Notes: a model not told the origin generated them from the letters alone. 64,000 nucleotides of DNA from Neobacillus rhizosphaerae (GCF_937468385.1 NZ_CALBWS010000013.1:44961-108960), one strand, 5' to 3'. Shown: positions 25,679-34,537, counted from the stretch's first letter. A program made the numbers and translations.

Positions 25679-25726
25679 AAGGGGTGTTGCTTTGGAAAGA
25701 ATTCATTTCTTTTGCAACAACCCCTT
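25679..25726 (+). terminator. Hairpin after dmsC
   Basis: AAGGGGTGTTGC pairs with GCAACAACCCCTT (one G-T or mismatch) around a 23-base loop. It lacks a T-run, so it may attenuate instead of fully ending dmsABC transcription before the ferredoxin gene. Confidence 0.5.
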
Positions 25727-25866
25727 CCTCTATTAGTTAAGTATGGAGTGCCTTTCTTACCTGTATTAAGGCTTTCTTTTCGTAATAATGTGAAATGACA
25801 TAAATAAATCAATTTGTATTTTTATAGAATCTCTAAAATATATCACTTTTGAACGGGGTGGAATTT

Positions 25867-26772
25867 GTGGGGCTATTGGATAAATGGGTAGAGAGTCTTG
25901 ATTATCAATATGAAGTTTTAGCATCATGTACTCGATATAAGAGTCCTCGTTCCACTTGTCAAAGATGTCTCGAGGTTTGCGAACATAATGCTATTACATT
26001 TGAAAATAATCATCCTTTAATAGAAAGAGATAAGTGCATCGAGTGTGGAAATTGCATCGCAGCTTGCCCTGTTCAAGCAGTTGCAGGTATATTCCCAAAA
26101 AGAACTGTTATTCAAAATAAGCTCTTAATTTCAACTGATTCTTTACCTACTGTTAAGGAAATGTTGATACTTTTCAAAAAAGGTGTCAGAGAAATTATCT
26201 ATGAGGATTCCTCGTTAACTGGCACTTTGAAGGAGAGAGTAGAAGAAGTAAACTTGATTCTAAATCAACTAGGTGAAGAGACTTTCTTTGTTTTAAATAA
26301 TGCATTTGAAAAAACAGAAGAAGTGTATTCCCGCCGAGAGATTTTTTCCTTATGGAAAAGGGAAAGCCAATCTTTTATGAAACAAGTAACTCCTGCAAAC
26401 TGGCGATTTAATCATAAACAATTAGATGTAACAAAATTTTATCCTAGTTATCAATTTACAAATATATCATTAAATCCAGACAAATGTACATTATGCAAAG
26501 CTTGTGAACTTCTTTGTGAGAAAAAATGTTTTAGTAAATTAGAGACTACCTTTTCGATTGCTGCCCAATCTTGTTCTTCCTGCCGGTTATGTGAGGACAT
26601 TTGTCCGGAAAATGCAATTAGGGTGGAAGAACATATATCAGCAGTTAAAGAAATCCATTATCCGATTTATAAAAAACAATGCAGTATTTGTCGTGAACAG
26701 TTTGAAACATTACGGGAACACGAGGAACAATGTGTCTCTTGTACAAAACGAAAAGGATTTCTTTCTTTCTAA
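25867..26772 (+). CDS. Multi-cluster [4Fe-4S] ferredoxin-type protein
   Basis: About 301 residues from GTG 25867, which has GGGGTGG 5 bases before it; TTG at 25849 is the longer alternative. There are four ferredoxin-like Cys groups: CQRCLEVCEHNAI, CIECGNCIAACP, CTLCKACELLCEKKC and CSSCRLCEDICP, then a C-terminal CSIC...CVSC pair that may bind zinc. About 100 residues in the middle have no Cys and form a mixed alpha/beta segment. No Tat signal, so cytosolic. It sits between dmsC and tatA and probably helps electron delivery to, or assembly of, the DMSO reductase (a role like NapF is conceivable). I do not know a named family. Confidence 0.8.
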   Translation: MGLLDKWVESLDYQYEVLASCTRYKSPRSTCQRCLEVCEHNAITFENNHPLIERDKCIECGNCIAACPVQAVAGIFPKRTVIQNKLLISTDSLPTVKEMLILFKKGVREIIYEDSSLTGTLKERVEEVNLILNQLGEETFFVLNNAFEKTEEVYSRREIFSLWKRESQSFMKQVTPANWRFNHKQLDVTKFYPSYQFTNISLNPDKCTLCKACELLCEKKCFSKLETTFSIAAQSCSSCRLCEDICPENAIRVEEHISAVKEIHYPIYKKQCSICREQFETLREHEEQCVSCTKRKGFLSF

Positions 26773-26834
26773 GAAACAGGGAATTAGGAAATGTACCCTT
26801 TAATCAATTATGAATATAAGGAGGAGTTGTTATT

Positions 26835-27074
26835 ATGTTATCCAATATTGGGATTCCGGGATTAATCTTGATTTTAGTCCTGGCTCTTATCGTTTTTGGT
26901 CCTAAAAAACTTCCAGAATTAGGACGTGCTGTAGGACAAACATTAAGGGAATTTAAGAAATCCACTAATGGTTTAATCGAAGATGATGAAGAAAAAGAGG
27001 CAGTTTCTACATCTTCACAAGATAATAAAACTGCAATCAAGGAAACGACTGCAGCTACTCTAGATAAAAAATAA
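26835..27074 (+). CDS. tatA: Twin-arginine translocase subunit TatA
   Basis: 79 residues: an N-terminal membrane helix ([22 protein letters not shown]), the FGP hinge, an amphipathic helix ([20 protein letters not shown]) and a charged acidic tail. It forms the Tat pore that exports folded, cofactor-loaded proteins. AAGGAGG precedes the ATG. No tatC is nearby, so it would work with a TatC encoded elsewhere. Its place after dmsABC indicates a dedicated supply for export of DmsA, as with phoD-tatAdCd in B. subtilis. Confidence 0.93.
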   Translation: MLSNIGIPGLILILVLALIVFGPKKLPELGRAVGQTLREFKKSTNGLIEDDEEKEAVSTSSQDNKTAIKETTAATLDKK

Positions 27075-27100
27075 ATTATCAATATTGACTAGTAATTAAT

Positions 27101-27130
27101 AAGACCTAATGCCTCTTTTTAGGTCTTTTC
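27101..27130 (+). terminator. Terminator after tatA
   Basis: AAGACCTAA / TTAGGTCTT with T-rich loop and following TTTTC; 27 bases after the tatA stop. Confidence 0.75.
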
Positions 27131-27180
27131 ATTTGAATCCACTAAGTATAGCTAGAAGTGACGTTATGAGGTGAACATAC

Positions 27181-28449
27181 ATGCTGGAGAAAAGAACACC
27201 GTTACAAATTAATCAAGCAATAAAAAAAATAATGGAGCATACCATTGAAGGGAAAACGGAGGTAGTTTCTATTACAGAATGTGATCAAAGGTATTTGGGA
27301 GAAGATATCCTTGCCACTAATGACGTGCCATTATTCACACGCGCAGCATTTGATGGCTATGCCCTTCGATTAATTGATACTGCAGACGCTTCGTCCAATC
27401 AGCCAATCGAATTAAAAGTAGTAGAAGAACTAGGGGCTGGGATGGTGGCTACGAAGGAAATAGGACCTTTTGAAACGACAAGAATCATGACTGGTACAAT
27501 GGTTCCGAAAGGTTGTGATGCCATTATTATGCTTGAAGCTGTGAAAGTAGTAGAAAAAAACGGTGAAAAATATATCGTCATCAAGCGCAAAGTAAAAGAG
27601 GGAGATCATATTTCCTATCGGGGAGAAGAAGCAAAGAATGGAGATATGATTCTAAAAAAAGGAACAAAGATCAATCCGGGTGTAATGGCAGTACTAGCTA
27701 CTTTCGGATATTCAAAAGTTCGGGTTGCAGTGAAACCAAAGATAGGAATATTTGTAACGGGTTCTGAACTCCTTGATGTGGATGAACCTATACAAAATGG
27801 AAAGATCAGAAATAGTAACTCCTTTATGATTGCCTCTCAAGTCAGGAGAGCTGGTGGAGAACCCATTTATTTAGGGAAACTACCTGATGTCTTGGATACA
27901 TGTACGAATGCAGTTGATGCAGCAATAAAAGATGTAGATATGTTAATCACAACAGGAGGCGTTTCTGTCGGGGATTATGATTTAATGCCAGAGGTGTATA
28001 AAGCACTAAATGGAGAGGTATTTTTTAATAAAGTAGCGATGCGTCCAGGCAGTGTCACAACTGTTGCGATTCTAAATGGAAAATTTCTTTTCGGACTTTC
28101 TGGAAATCCTTCTGCGAGTTATGTAGGGTTTGAGTTATTTACTAGACCAGTGATAAAGAAAATGCTTTTTTGTGAAAATACTCATCTTAGAGCAAGTGTG
28201 GCACAATTGAATGTTGATTTTCCAAAAGCAAATCCTTTAACAAGGTTTGTACGCAGTAAGTTGTATTTTGAAAATGGCAAATTACTTGTTGACCCTGCTG
28301 GTCTCGATAAATCCAATGTGGTAATGAGTCTAGCTCATACCGATTCATTAGCAGTATTACCTGGCGGGAAACGATGTTTTCAAAAAGGGGACCAGGTACA
28401 AGTATTATTGCTTGATGATGAAGGCAGTTCTGATACTATGTCAAGATAG
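27181..28449 (+). CDS. moeA: Molybdopterin molybdenumtransferase
   Basis: 422 residues, the MoeA/gephyrin-E fold. It inserts molybdate into adenylated molybdopterin in the cytosol. Visible: TRAAFDGYALR at about 51-61 near the N-terminus, RIMTGTMVPKGCDAII, the MoCF-binding domain with IFVTGSELLD and ITTGGVSVGDYD, KVAMRPGS and FGLSGNPSASYVGFE, ending with a C-terminal domain IV. GAGGTG precedes ATG 27181. It supplies cofactor for DmsA and follows tatA after a terminator. The stop codon lies within the left end of an IS3 remnant (AGTAGACACAGA from 28448), so the last residue or two may be altered. Confidence 0.93.
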   Translation: MLEKRTPLQINQAIKKIMEHTIEGKTEVVSITECDQRYLGEDILATNDVPLFTRAAFDGYALRLIDTADASSNQPIELKVVEELGAGMVATKEIGPFETTRIMTGTMVPKGCDAIIMLEAVKVVEKNGEKYIVIKRKVKEGDHISYRGEEAKNGDMILKKGTKINPGVMAVLATFGYSKVRVAVKPKIGIFVTGSELLDVDEPIQNGKIRNSNSFMIASQVRRAGGEPIYLGKLPDVLDTCTNAVDAAIKDVDMLITTGGVSVGDYDLMPEVYKALNGEVFFNKVAMRPGSVTTVAILNGKFLFGLSGNPSASYVGFELFTRPVIKKMLFCENTHLRASVAQLNVDFPKANPLTRFVRSKLYFENGKLLVDPAGLDKSNVVMSLAHTDSLAVLPGGKRCFQKGDQVQVLLLDDEGSSDTMSR

Positions 28450-29009
28450 TAGACACAGAATTTCTACCGCGCTTTCGCTTGGTGGCCTTCCTCAAAAAGT
28501 TTAAAATATAACCCTTTTAAACTTTTTGAGAAAGGTGAAAATCAAGCTGCGGGCTTTATCCATTTGAAATAGCCACTTTTGGAAACTCCCAGAACGCTGC
28601 ACATCCTCTCCTCTCGGAATTGGGAGCGATTTTCATGAATGAATTCATACTTTACCGAGGGCTTTTCGCGAAGTAGTTCATCGCCTTTTTTAGTATTTCG
28701 TTTTCCTCCTTGAGGTCAAGCATTTCCTTTTGTAAAGCTCTAAGTTCCGCCTCTGGAGAAGGGAATGTTTGAATTGCTTTTATCTCTGGTTGCTGACCAT
28801 ATTTCTTGATCCAACCATGCAAAGTATTTGTATTGACGCCAGTTTCCCTCGCCACTTGTGCAATAGGTTTATGATTCTCTGCGATATACTTTACAGTTTC
28901 ATTTTTAAATGTTTCATCATAACGTTTTCCATTTCCTCTAGCCAATTAGACACACCTCATTATAGTTTATATTTTTATTATAACAATCTGTGTCTACTTT
29001 TTAGTCTAG
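28448..29009. mobile_element. Internally deleted IS3-family element
   Basis: Bounded by AGTAGACACAGA (28448-28459) and its inverse TCTGTGTCTACT (28987-28998), the latter extended by TTTTAGTCTAGC. Inside are the full orfA and only the first 35 or so codons of orfB on the minus strand; about 800 bases of orfB are missing. Both ends survive, so a related transposase could move it. A 15-bp perfect stem, CTCAAAAAGTTTAAA and its inverse, is at 28491-28530. Confidence 0.75.
28555..28945 (-). pseudogene. IS3-family transposase (orfA intact, orfB truncated)
   Basis: orfA (28652-28945, 97 codons, TTG start) has a helix-turn-helix (YDETFKNETVKYIAENHK, VARETGVNTNTLHGWI) and a C-terminal leucine-zipper coil (LRALQKEMLDLKEENEILKK), typical of IS3 OrfA. 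In a shifted frame follows an OrfB beginning (KYEFIHENRSQFREERMCSV, LGVSKSGYFKWIK), then the match stops. The integrase core with DDE is absent, so no active transposase is made. Confidence 0.8.
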
Positions 29010-29026
29010 CATCAAACATTTAAATA

Positions 29027-29070
29027 GACAAAAAACAGACTAAGGGTAATACCTAGGTCTGTTTTTTGTC
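29027..29070. terminator. Bidirectional terminator
   Basis: GACAAAAAACAGAC and GTCTGTTTTTTGTC flank a CCTAGG-like inner stem. It lies 3 bases past the stop of the minus-strand LOG-family gene and serves it. Confidence 0.85.
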
Positions 29071-29072
29071 TA

Positions 29073-29654
29073 TCAGATTTGTTTTTCAGTAATGTAAGTT
29101 TTTACGGTAGGTGGTTCATATGTATTAAATTTATCAAGTATCCCTTTTGGGTCATTATCGACTAATGCAAGAGTACGGTATTTTTCATGTAAAAACTGTT
29201 CCTCAGTCATATGATTAAATAATGCGATAAGAGGATCATAATAATGATTAATATTTAAGAGACCACATGGTTTATGATGAAGCCCTAATTGAGCCCACGT
29301 AAAAATTTCAAAGAATTCTTCTAATGTGCCTGGCCCACCAGGCAAAGCTATAAATCCATCTGCCAGATCTGCCATTTTCGCTTTTCTCTCATGCATAGAA
29401 TCTACGATGATCAGCTCTGACAAATTTTTATGGGCTATCTCTCTATTATCTAGAAAACTTGGCATAACACCAATTACGTGTCCTCCTTCATCTAGAACTG
29501 AATCTGCAACAGCACCCATGATTCCAACACTCGCTCCACCATAAACAAGTGCAATATCGCGTTTAGCTAGTTCTTTACCAAGGTTTTTTGCACCTTCTAT
29601 ATAGACATCAGATGCTCCATTGCTCGACCCGCAAAATACAGCTAACTTTTTCAC
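29073..29654 (-). CDS. LOG family protein (TIGR00730, YvdD-like)
   Basis: 193 residues, Rossmann-like. The signatures are FCGSSNGASDVYIEGAKNLG at the N-terminus, VYGGASVGIMGAVADSVL, and the active-site ALPGGPGTLEEFFEIFTWAQ with M-H-E-R-K (about 91). Members hydrolyse nucleoside 5'-monophosphates to base and ribose phosphate; in plants and some bacteria they make cytokinins. Its cellular role in Bacillaceae is unclear. GTG start at 29654 with AGGAGG 9 bases upstream. Single gene, divergent from the MazG-like gene. Confidence 0.9.
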   Translation of the reverse strand: MKKLAVFCGSSNGASDVYIEGAKNLGKELAKRDIALVYGGASVGIMGAVADSVLDEGGHVIGVMPSFLDNREIAHKNLSELIIVDSMHERKAKMADLADGFIALPGGPGTLEEFFEIFTWAQLGLHHKPCGLLNINHYYDPLIALFNHMTEEQFLHEKYRTLALVDNDPKGILDKFNTYEPPTVKTYITEKQI

Positions 29655-29743
29655 TATAAATCGCCTCCTAAAGAAATCAACGTATAAGATTATACAAAAC
29701 TTTCGATACTTTGTTAAACTTAAGGTATTGAATTGGAGGTTGA

Positions 29744-30073
29744 ATGGAAATGGATGTAACTGAATTTCAACAATGGGTAAAGGATTATTATGAAAGTAGA
29801 GGCTGGTCGGAGTTAGACATTTTTATTCGCATTGGCTTTTTAGCAGAAGAAACAGGCGAGGTTGCACGAGCGATAAGAGCCCTTGAAATAGGTAGAGATA
29901 GGCCTGATGAAGTAAGGGGATCTTACGAGGAAAATAAACAGGAGTTAACTGAAGAGTTAGGAGATGTATTAGGTAATTTAATTGTGATTGCAAACAAGTA
30001 CAATATTCCTCTGGAAGAAGTTTTTCAGTCACATAAAAAGAAACTGTCAGAACGTTATTCCGATCGAGGTTAG
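29744..30073 (+). CDS. MazG-like nucleotide pyrophosphohydrolase
   Basis: 109 residues, all-alpha NTP-PPase. The metal-binding motif is EETGEVARAI (E-E-x-x-E, about residues 37-41) with the second pair EELGDVLGNL (E-x-x-D). It removes pyrophosphate from a (d)NTP, probably a house-cleaning role in the cytosol. ATG 29744 lies only 4 bases after GGAGG, so ATG 29750 (10 bases) is equally possible. Single gene with a strong terminator. Confidence 0.87.
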   Translation: MEMDVTEFQQWVKDYYESRGWSELDIFIRIGFLAEETGEVARAIRALEIGRDRPDEVRGSYEENKQELTEELGDVLGNLIVIANKYNIPLEEVFQSHKKKLSERYSDRG

Positions 30074-30151
30074 GGAGAGCCATTATATAAAATACAAGTG
30101 ACTCGATTCGCGGTGTTATAGAAGTGAATTATGTTATGCATTTTCCGAATT

Positions 30152-30196
30152 AGAGGCTACCATTAACTTTTGAAATTTAATGGATGCCTCTTTTTT
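30152..30196 (+). terminator. Terminator of MazG-like gene
   Basis: AGAGGCTACCATTAA pairs with TTAATGGATGCCTCT (two mismatches), followed by TTTTT. It insulates the ECF operon from upstream transcription. Confidence 0.9.
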
Positions 30197-30236
30197 CATG
30201 TCTTTTGTGACTAAGTTTATAAAAAAATATTTTTTC

Positions 30237-30263
30237 TGAAACAATTTGAGTCTTCCATACGTG
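30237..30263 (+). promoter_or_regulatory. ECF sigma-type promoter of ABC/sigma operon
   Basis: TGAAAC (30237-30242), a 17-base spacer and CGTG (30260-30263) match the usual ECF layout (-35 TGAAAC, -10 CGT). It lies about 35 bases before the start of an operon that encodes an ECF sigma factor, which suggests autoregulation. Confidence 0.65.
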
Positions 30264-30298
30264 AAAGGAGCAGAGTGGTTTTTTAGGAGGAGAAATAG

Positions 30299-31174
30299 AT
30301 GTTGACGTTAAAAATAGAAGGATTACAGAAAAACTACCGTAAATTTCAAGCGTTAAAAAATATCAATCTACATATGGAAACGGGATTATTCGGACTTCTT
30401 GGCCCAAATGGAGCGGGAAAATCCACGTTAATGAAAATTCTTAGTACAATCCTTCCTTTTCAAGATGGGAAGGTGACCATTTATGATTTTGATTTAGTAA
30501 AAGAAGGAGATAAGGTACGACAACTGCTCGGTTATTTGCCACAACATTTTAACGTACCAACCCAGTTTACAGGAAGAGAATTTCTTCATTATGTTGCTTC
30601 CATGAAGGGGATAACGAATCAGCAGGGAAGACACCTACAAGTAGAGAAAGTACTGGAAGAAGTAAATTTATTACCACAAGCAAATAAAAAGATAAAAGGG
30701 TACTCCGGAGGGATGAAGCGACGGCTTGGTATCGCTCAGGCTCTTCTTGGAAATCCGAAATTAATTATCCTTGATGAACCGACTGCGGGACTTGATCCTT
30801 CAGAAAGAATTCGCTTTCGAAATTTGATAGAAAAATTGAGTAAAGACCACTCTATTATTTTATCAACACATATCATTAGTGATATCGAATCCAGTTGTGA
30901 AAATGTTGCGGTCATATATCAAGGTGAAGTTCTTTTCCAAGGATCCACCGAAGAATTAGCTGAGAAGGCAGTAAAAGTAGTTTGGGAGTTATCGGTGCCT
31001 TTTTCTGAATATGATCAAGTCGAAAAAGAATATGTCATTATTTCCAATCGTAAAGAAAAGGATCGGGTTGTTTTTCGAATCATTTCAAAAGAAAAACCAC
31101 AAGGTGAAGTAAGCCCCGTACAACCAACAATAGAGGACGGTTATATGGCAGTTATTAACGGGGTGATGCCATGA
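30299..31174 (+). CDS. ABC transporter ATP-binding protein (ECF operon, ATPase 1)
   Basis: 291 residues. Walker A GPNGAGKST (about 38-46), Q-loop LPQHFNVP, signature YSGGMKRR, Walker B LIILDEPTAGLDP and the switch STHIISD are all intact. The C-terminal 70 residues form an extra domain, common in DrrA/CcmA-type ATPases paired with ABC-2 permeases. AGGAGG precedes ATG 30299. It overlaps the next gene by 4 bases (ATGA). First gene of the ECF operon; most likely energises the permease-peptidase-like fusion next to it. Confidence 0.92.
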   Translation: MLTLKIEGLQKNYRKFQALKNINLHMETGLFGLLGPNGAGKSTLMKILSTILPFQDGKVTIYDFDLVKEGDKVRQLLGYLPQHFNVPTQFTGREFLHYVASMKGITNQQGRHLQVEKVLEEVNLLPQANKKIKGYSGGMKRRLGIAQALLGNPKLIILDEPTAGLDPSERIRFRNLIEKLSKDHSIILSTHIISDIESSCENVAVIYQGEVLFQGSTEELAEKAVKVVWELSVPFSEYDQVEKEYVIISNRKEKDRVVFRIISKEKPQGEVSPVQPTIEDGYMAVINGVMP

Positions 31175-33297
31175 ATGTAATGAAATCCATTTTTCGAAAC
31201 GAAGGGCTGCTTTTACTACGAAATAAATTTTTGACCATTCCACTACTGGTAAATATATTGTGTTGGGGATATGTCATTATCTTCTATGAAATTCAGCCAA
31301 TCCATTATGAAGAACGTGCTGCCGCATTTTATCAAAGTTTTATTTGGATACTGCTGCTTGATCTTCTCATTGTCGGCCTGATTGCCATTTATATGGCGAG
31401 TAAGGATCGGGAAAGTGATTTTGAACAATTAGTAGTAACGTACGATGTAAAGAACATGGAATGGATTATAGGAAAATGGCTGATCACCCAATTGTATGGT
31501 CTTTGTATCACGGTCATTACAATCGTCGTGCAGGCATTATGGCTTGCAAGTGCGTCAATGACGATAGGAGATTGGTTTAAAAATATTGTTTACGTATTTA
31601 TTCAAATGGAAGGAGCTTTTCTTCTTCTCATTTCCATTGGCTTTTTATTTGCGACATTGATTAAATCAATGTTTGCGTATCTTGTCATTCCAGCTATTTT
31701 AGTATTAAGTTTAATGTTTCCTTTTGACTATGTTGGAAAAGCCTATATGTGGGATAATCCGAAATTTCACTTGTTAACTCCATTTGATTATATGTTTATT
31801 GGATCGCCGTATGATGGAGTATGGGGGATTCACCATGTGTTAAAAAGTTCAATTTTGCACCAAAGTGCTATTGTGTTGTTGGGAATCACAGTGATTGTTG
31901 TAACTCTATTATTGTTCCGGCGCTATCGTATGAGCAAAAAAGAAAAAAAGATGATACCTATTATTCTTACAGTCTTCATCATTCCTGCAATTGTGTTAAG
32001 TGGAATGCGTTTCATGCAATATGAACAAGCGCTTAAACAGTACGTTACAACGGGGCAACTATATGTAGAGCCGTTTCAAGGAGACGATGATGAATCATAT
32101 AACATATGGATGAATTCTTATTACGAATATAATAAAGATGATCAGCCATATGAGTTTTCAATGGAAAAAACAAATTTAAGTGTGGAACTTCAAGCAGATG
32201 ATCAAATTAATGTTCAAAGTACCTTAACAATACAAAATAACGGTAATGAGGCAGTGAATGATGTATATCTTACTTTATACCATGGGTTAAAGATAAAGGA
32301 ATGTACGAGTGCAAAATCAGTTACTTGTTCACAAGATAAAGATTTTATAACACTTCACTTCGATCAAATGATTCAGCCGGGTGAAGAATTTGACTTAAAC
32401 GTTCACTATCAAGGAAAAATTTTGCAATACCGTGATGATGGTTATATTGAACAAGCCTTTATAAAAAATCAGCGAATTTATCTTCCGAAAGAAGCGGGTT
32501 GGTATCCTTTGATCGGGAAGAGGCCTCTTGTGATTGCTCGGGAGCATAATAACCTTTATGCCCAATTTGAATTAAGAAATGCCCGGCTTGTTGAGGATTT
32601 TCCTACGGAATTCACGGTTAATATTACGCGAGAAAATCAAAAAGTTCCTCTTGCTTTAACGATTCCGGAGATTAGTAAAGATACGTTTCAAGGAACTTCT
32701 CAATACGGTCTATCTTTGTTGGGAGGGAATTTCAAGGAAGAGAAGGTTGGTCACATTCGAGTTGTTGCACATCCTGAAGTTATAAAAGGTGCGGCAGAAG
32801 TAATTGAAAGATACCAAAAAGCATGGAGTTTTATGGAAGATTGGCTCGGAGTTCCGATGAGTCCTTCTGTTATTTATATATTGAGTGATAACTATTATTA
32901 TCTTACACAATATAGTGCAAATCACGATTTTTTTGTACTGAAAAGCGAGTATAAGGATGATTTTGAAATTGCGTATGAACTAAAGAATGAATTAACCCAG
33001 GAAGGTATTTTCGATAATAATCAAGACTTTCATATCTTATCTGATGCAATGGTTTGGATGGTTGCGAATCATTTGCAAGAACAAGTTAGTTTTGCGGAAT
33101 GGTATAAATCGAACTGGGGGGTTGAAGGCGAAGATCTTACTGTTGTAAATTTGCTACAAAGCTATGAGGAAAAAGGTTCTGAACAATTTAAAGATGTTAT
33201 AAAGTATCTTTTTCATTACTGGACAGAACTTGATAACAAGCATGACTTTGACATGAAAGCAGCATTAAAGCAATACGAAGGAGAATCAAGAAGATGA
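31171..33297 (+). CDS. ABC-2 type permease fused to M1 peptidase-like domain lacking zinc ligands
   Basis: 708 residues. The first ~285 contain six to seven membrane helices (LLIVGLIAIYM, ITVITIVVQALWLA, VIPAILVLSLMFPF, IVVTLLLF, MIPIILTVFIIPAI) including the ABC-2 segment ASKDRESDFEQLVV. Residues about 320-708 are extracytoplasmic and follow the order of an M1 aminopeptidase: a beta-rich N-domain (STLTIQNNGNEAVNDVYLTL, GEEFDLNVHYQGK) and a helical end (AMVWMVANHLQE, EKGSEQF). The expected HExxH with distant Glu and GAMEN are absent; the corresponding region reads IAYELKNELTQEG. It thus may bind a peptide but not cut it. Function unknown; export or sensing of a peptide is an inference. Confidence 0.75.
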   Translation: MNVMKSIFRNEGLLLLRNKFLTIPLLVNILCWGYVIIFYEIQPIHYEERAAAFYQSFIWILLLDLLIVGLIAIYMASKDRESDFEQLVVTYDVKNMEWIIGKWLITQLYGLCITVITIVVQALWLASASMTIGDWFKNIVYVFIQMEGAFLLLISIGFLFATLIKSMFAYLVIPAILVLSLMFPFDYVGKAYMWDNPKFHLLTPFDYMFIGSPYDGVWGIHHVLKSSILHQSAIVLLGITVIVVTLLLFRRYRMSKKEKKMIPIILTVFIIPAIVLSGMRFMQYEQALKQYVTTGQLYVEPFQGDDDESYNIWMNSYYEYNKDDQPYEFSMEKTNLSVELQADDQINVQSTLTIQNNGNEAVNDVYLTLYHGLKIKECTSAKSVTCSQDKDFITLHFDQMIQPGEEFDLNVHYQGKILQYRDDGYIEQAFIKNQRIYLPKEAGWYPLIGKRPLVIAREHNNLYAQFELRNARLVEDFPTEFTVNITRENQKVPLALTIPEISKDTFQGTSQYGLSLLGGNFKEEKVGHIRVVAHPEVIKGAAEVIERYQKAWSFMEDWLGVPMSPSVIYILSDNYYYLTQYSANHDFFVLKSEYKDDFEIAYELKNELTQEGIFDNNQDFHILSDAMVWMVANHLQEQVSFAEWYKSNWGVEGEDLTVVNLLQSYEEKGSEQFKDVIKYLFHYWTELDNKHDFDMKAALKQYEGESRR

Positions 33298-33977
33298 GAG
33301 GATTCTTGGTTAGACTTCGACTATTTATAAAGCTATGGTTTTCATCGATATATTCGTTAATGACTATATTGCTAGTTCCAATTATCGGGATTATCATATA
33401 CAGCTCTGGGACGTATGAGATAGATGATTTATCAAGCCTTATTTATGAAAAAACGGCAACAATATGGTTTGTTTTTATCATTCAATGGTGTTTTTCGATT
33501 GATTTAGATTCGAAATTTTTCAATCAGCTTATTACGTATCCGGTCGTTAAGTGGAAATTTCTATTGGAGAAGGCATTGTTTTCTGCGATTATTTTTTTCG
33601 GATTAACGAGTATCATCACAATTCCTTTAGTATTTATATATGGCAAATTTCTATGGCAAGGCTTCGTTTTTACAATTCCAGTGTATTTGGCTTTAGGAGG
33701 ATTTGTCATTCTTGGAACGATGATAGGAAACCATTCGCTAGGTGGATTAATAGCCGGGATTCTTTTTTGGATGATGATCCTATTTGGCGGGGCGTTGTTG
33801 CGTGAATTAAATGCGATTTTACTTATATATGGAAGTGTTCAACGTTTTGTGAGCGGAGAAAGTGGATTATTATTAGTGGAGAACCACTGGATTATTTATA
33901 ACCGATTGTTTTATATCGGACTAGGAGTATTATGTACTGTAGGAGCAATTATTAAAATCAATCGGAGGTCAGCTTGA
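33294..33977 (+). CDS. Membrane protein, probable ABC permease (ECF operon)
   Basis: 227 residues with six predicted membrane helices (MTILLVPIIGIIIYS, TIWFVFIIQWCF, SAIIFFGLTSIITIPLVFIY, VFTIPVYLALGGFVILGTMI, GLIAGILFWMMILFGGALL, LFYIGLGVLCTVGAII). The cytosolic segment DLDSKFFNQLITYPVVKWKFLLEK resembles the coupling region in ABC-2 permeases. It overlaps the upstream gene by 4 bases, so the two are probably made in equal amounts and form a heteromeric transporter with ATPase 1. No named family recognised. Confidence 0.75.
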   Translation: MRGFLVRLRLFIKLWFSSIYSLMTILLVPIIGIIIYSSGTYEIDDLSSLIYEKTATIWFVFIIQWCFSIDLDSKFFNQLITYPVVKWKFLLEKALFSAIIFFGLTSIITIPLVFIYGKFLWQGFVFTIPVYLALGGFVILGTMIGNHSLGGLIAGILFWMMILFGGALLRELNAILLIYGSVQRFVSGESGLLLVENHWIIYNRLFYIGLGVLCTVGAIIKINRRSA

Positions 33978-33992
33978 AACGGAGGGATAGGG

Positions 33993-34532
33993 ATGCAAGA
34001 TGAAGAATATATGCGGCAATTGTCACTTGGGATAGACACAGCTTTCGATACACTTGTTTTCCGATATCATAAGCCTCTGTTTGGATATATATACCGATTA
34101 TTGCACGATGAAAAATTGGCGGAAGACATTGTTCAAGAAACATTTTTGAAAATCTATCAGCAAGGACTTAAGGGGTTCGTTCCCGATCAATTTAGACCAT
34201 GGATGTATAAAATCGCGACCAATACTTGTAAAGATTATTGGAGAAAACCTATGTCGCGTCTTGAATATGCAACGGATAAAGAGATTGAAGGAACAGGACA
34301 AGTTCACCATATTATTGATTATCAACTTGAACGACAATGGATGGTAGAGTCGTTGAATCAGTTATCAATTGATTACCGTACAGTATTATATTTACGATTT
34401 TATCAGGATTTGAAATACTCGGAGATCGCATTGGCATTAGATATTTCTATTAATACTGTAAAAACTCGAATTGCGCGTGGCTTAAAACTGCTCGAAAACA
34501 TTTTAATTGCAGATGAGAGAGAGAGGGGTTGA
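33993..34532 (+). CDS. ECF RNA polymerase sigma factor
   Basis: 179 residues. Sigma region 2 covers about residues 15-80 (FDTLVFRYHKPLFGYIYRLL, LAEDIVQETFLKIYQ) and region 4 about 115-170 (LNQLSIDYRTVLYLRFYQDL, YSEIALALDISINTVKTRIA). It directs RNA polymerase to specific promoters on a membrane-derived signal. GGAGGG precedes the ATG, 15 bases after the previous gene, and it overlaps the next gene by 4 bases if that starts at the earliest codon. A TGAAAC-N17-CGTG promoter before the operon is its likely target. Position inside an ABC operon, not beside a classical zinc-binding anti-sigma gene, is unusual. Confidence 0.93.
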   Translation: MQDEEYMRQLSLGIDTAFDTLVFRYHKPLFGYIYRLLHDEKLAEDIVQETFLKIYQQGLKGFVPDQFRPWMYKIATNTCKDYWRKPMSRLEYATDKEIEGTGQVHHIIDYQLERQWMVESLNQLSIDYRTVLYLRFYQDLKYSEIALALDISINTVKTRIARGLKLLENILIADERERG

Positions 34533-34537
34533 GGGAA

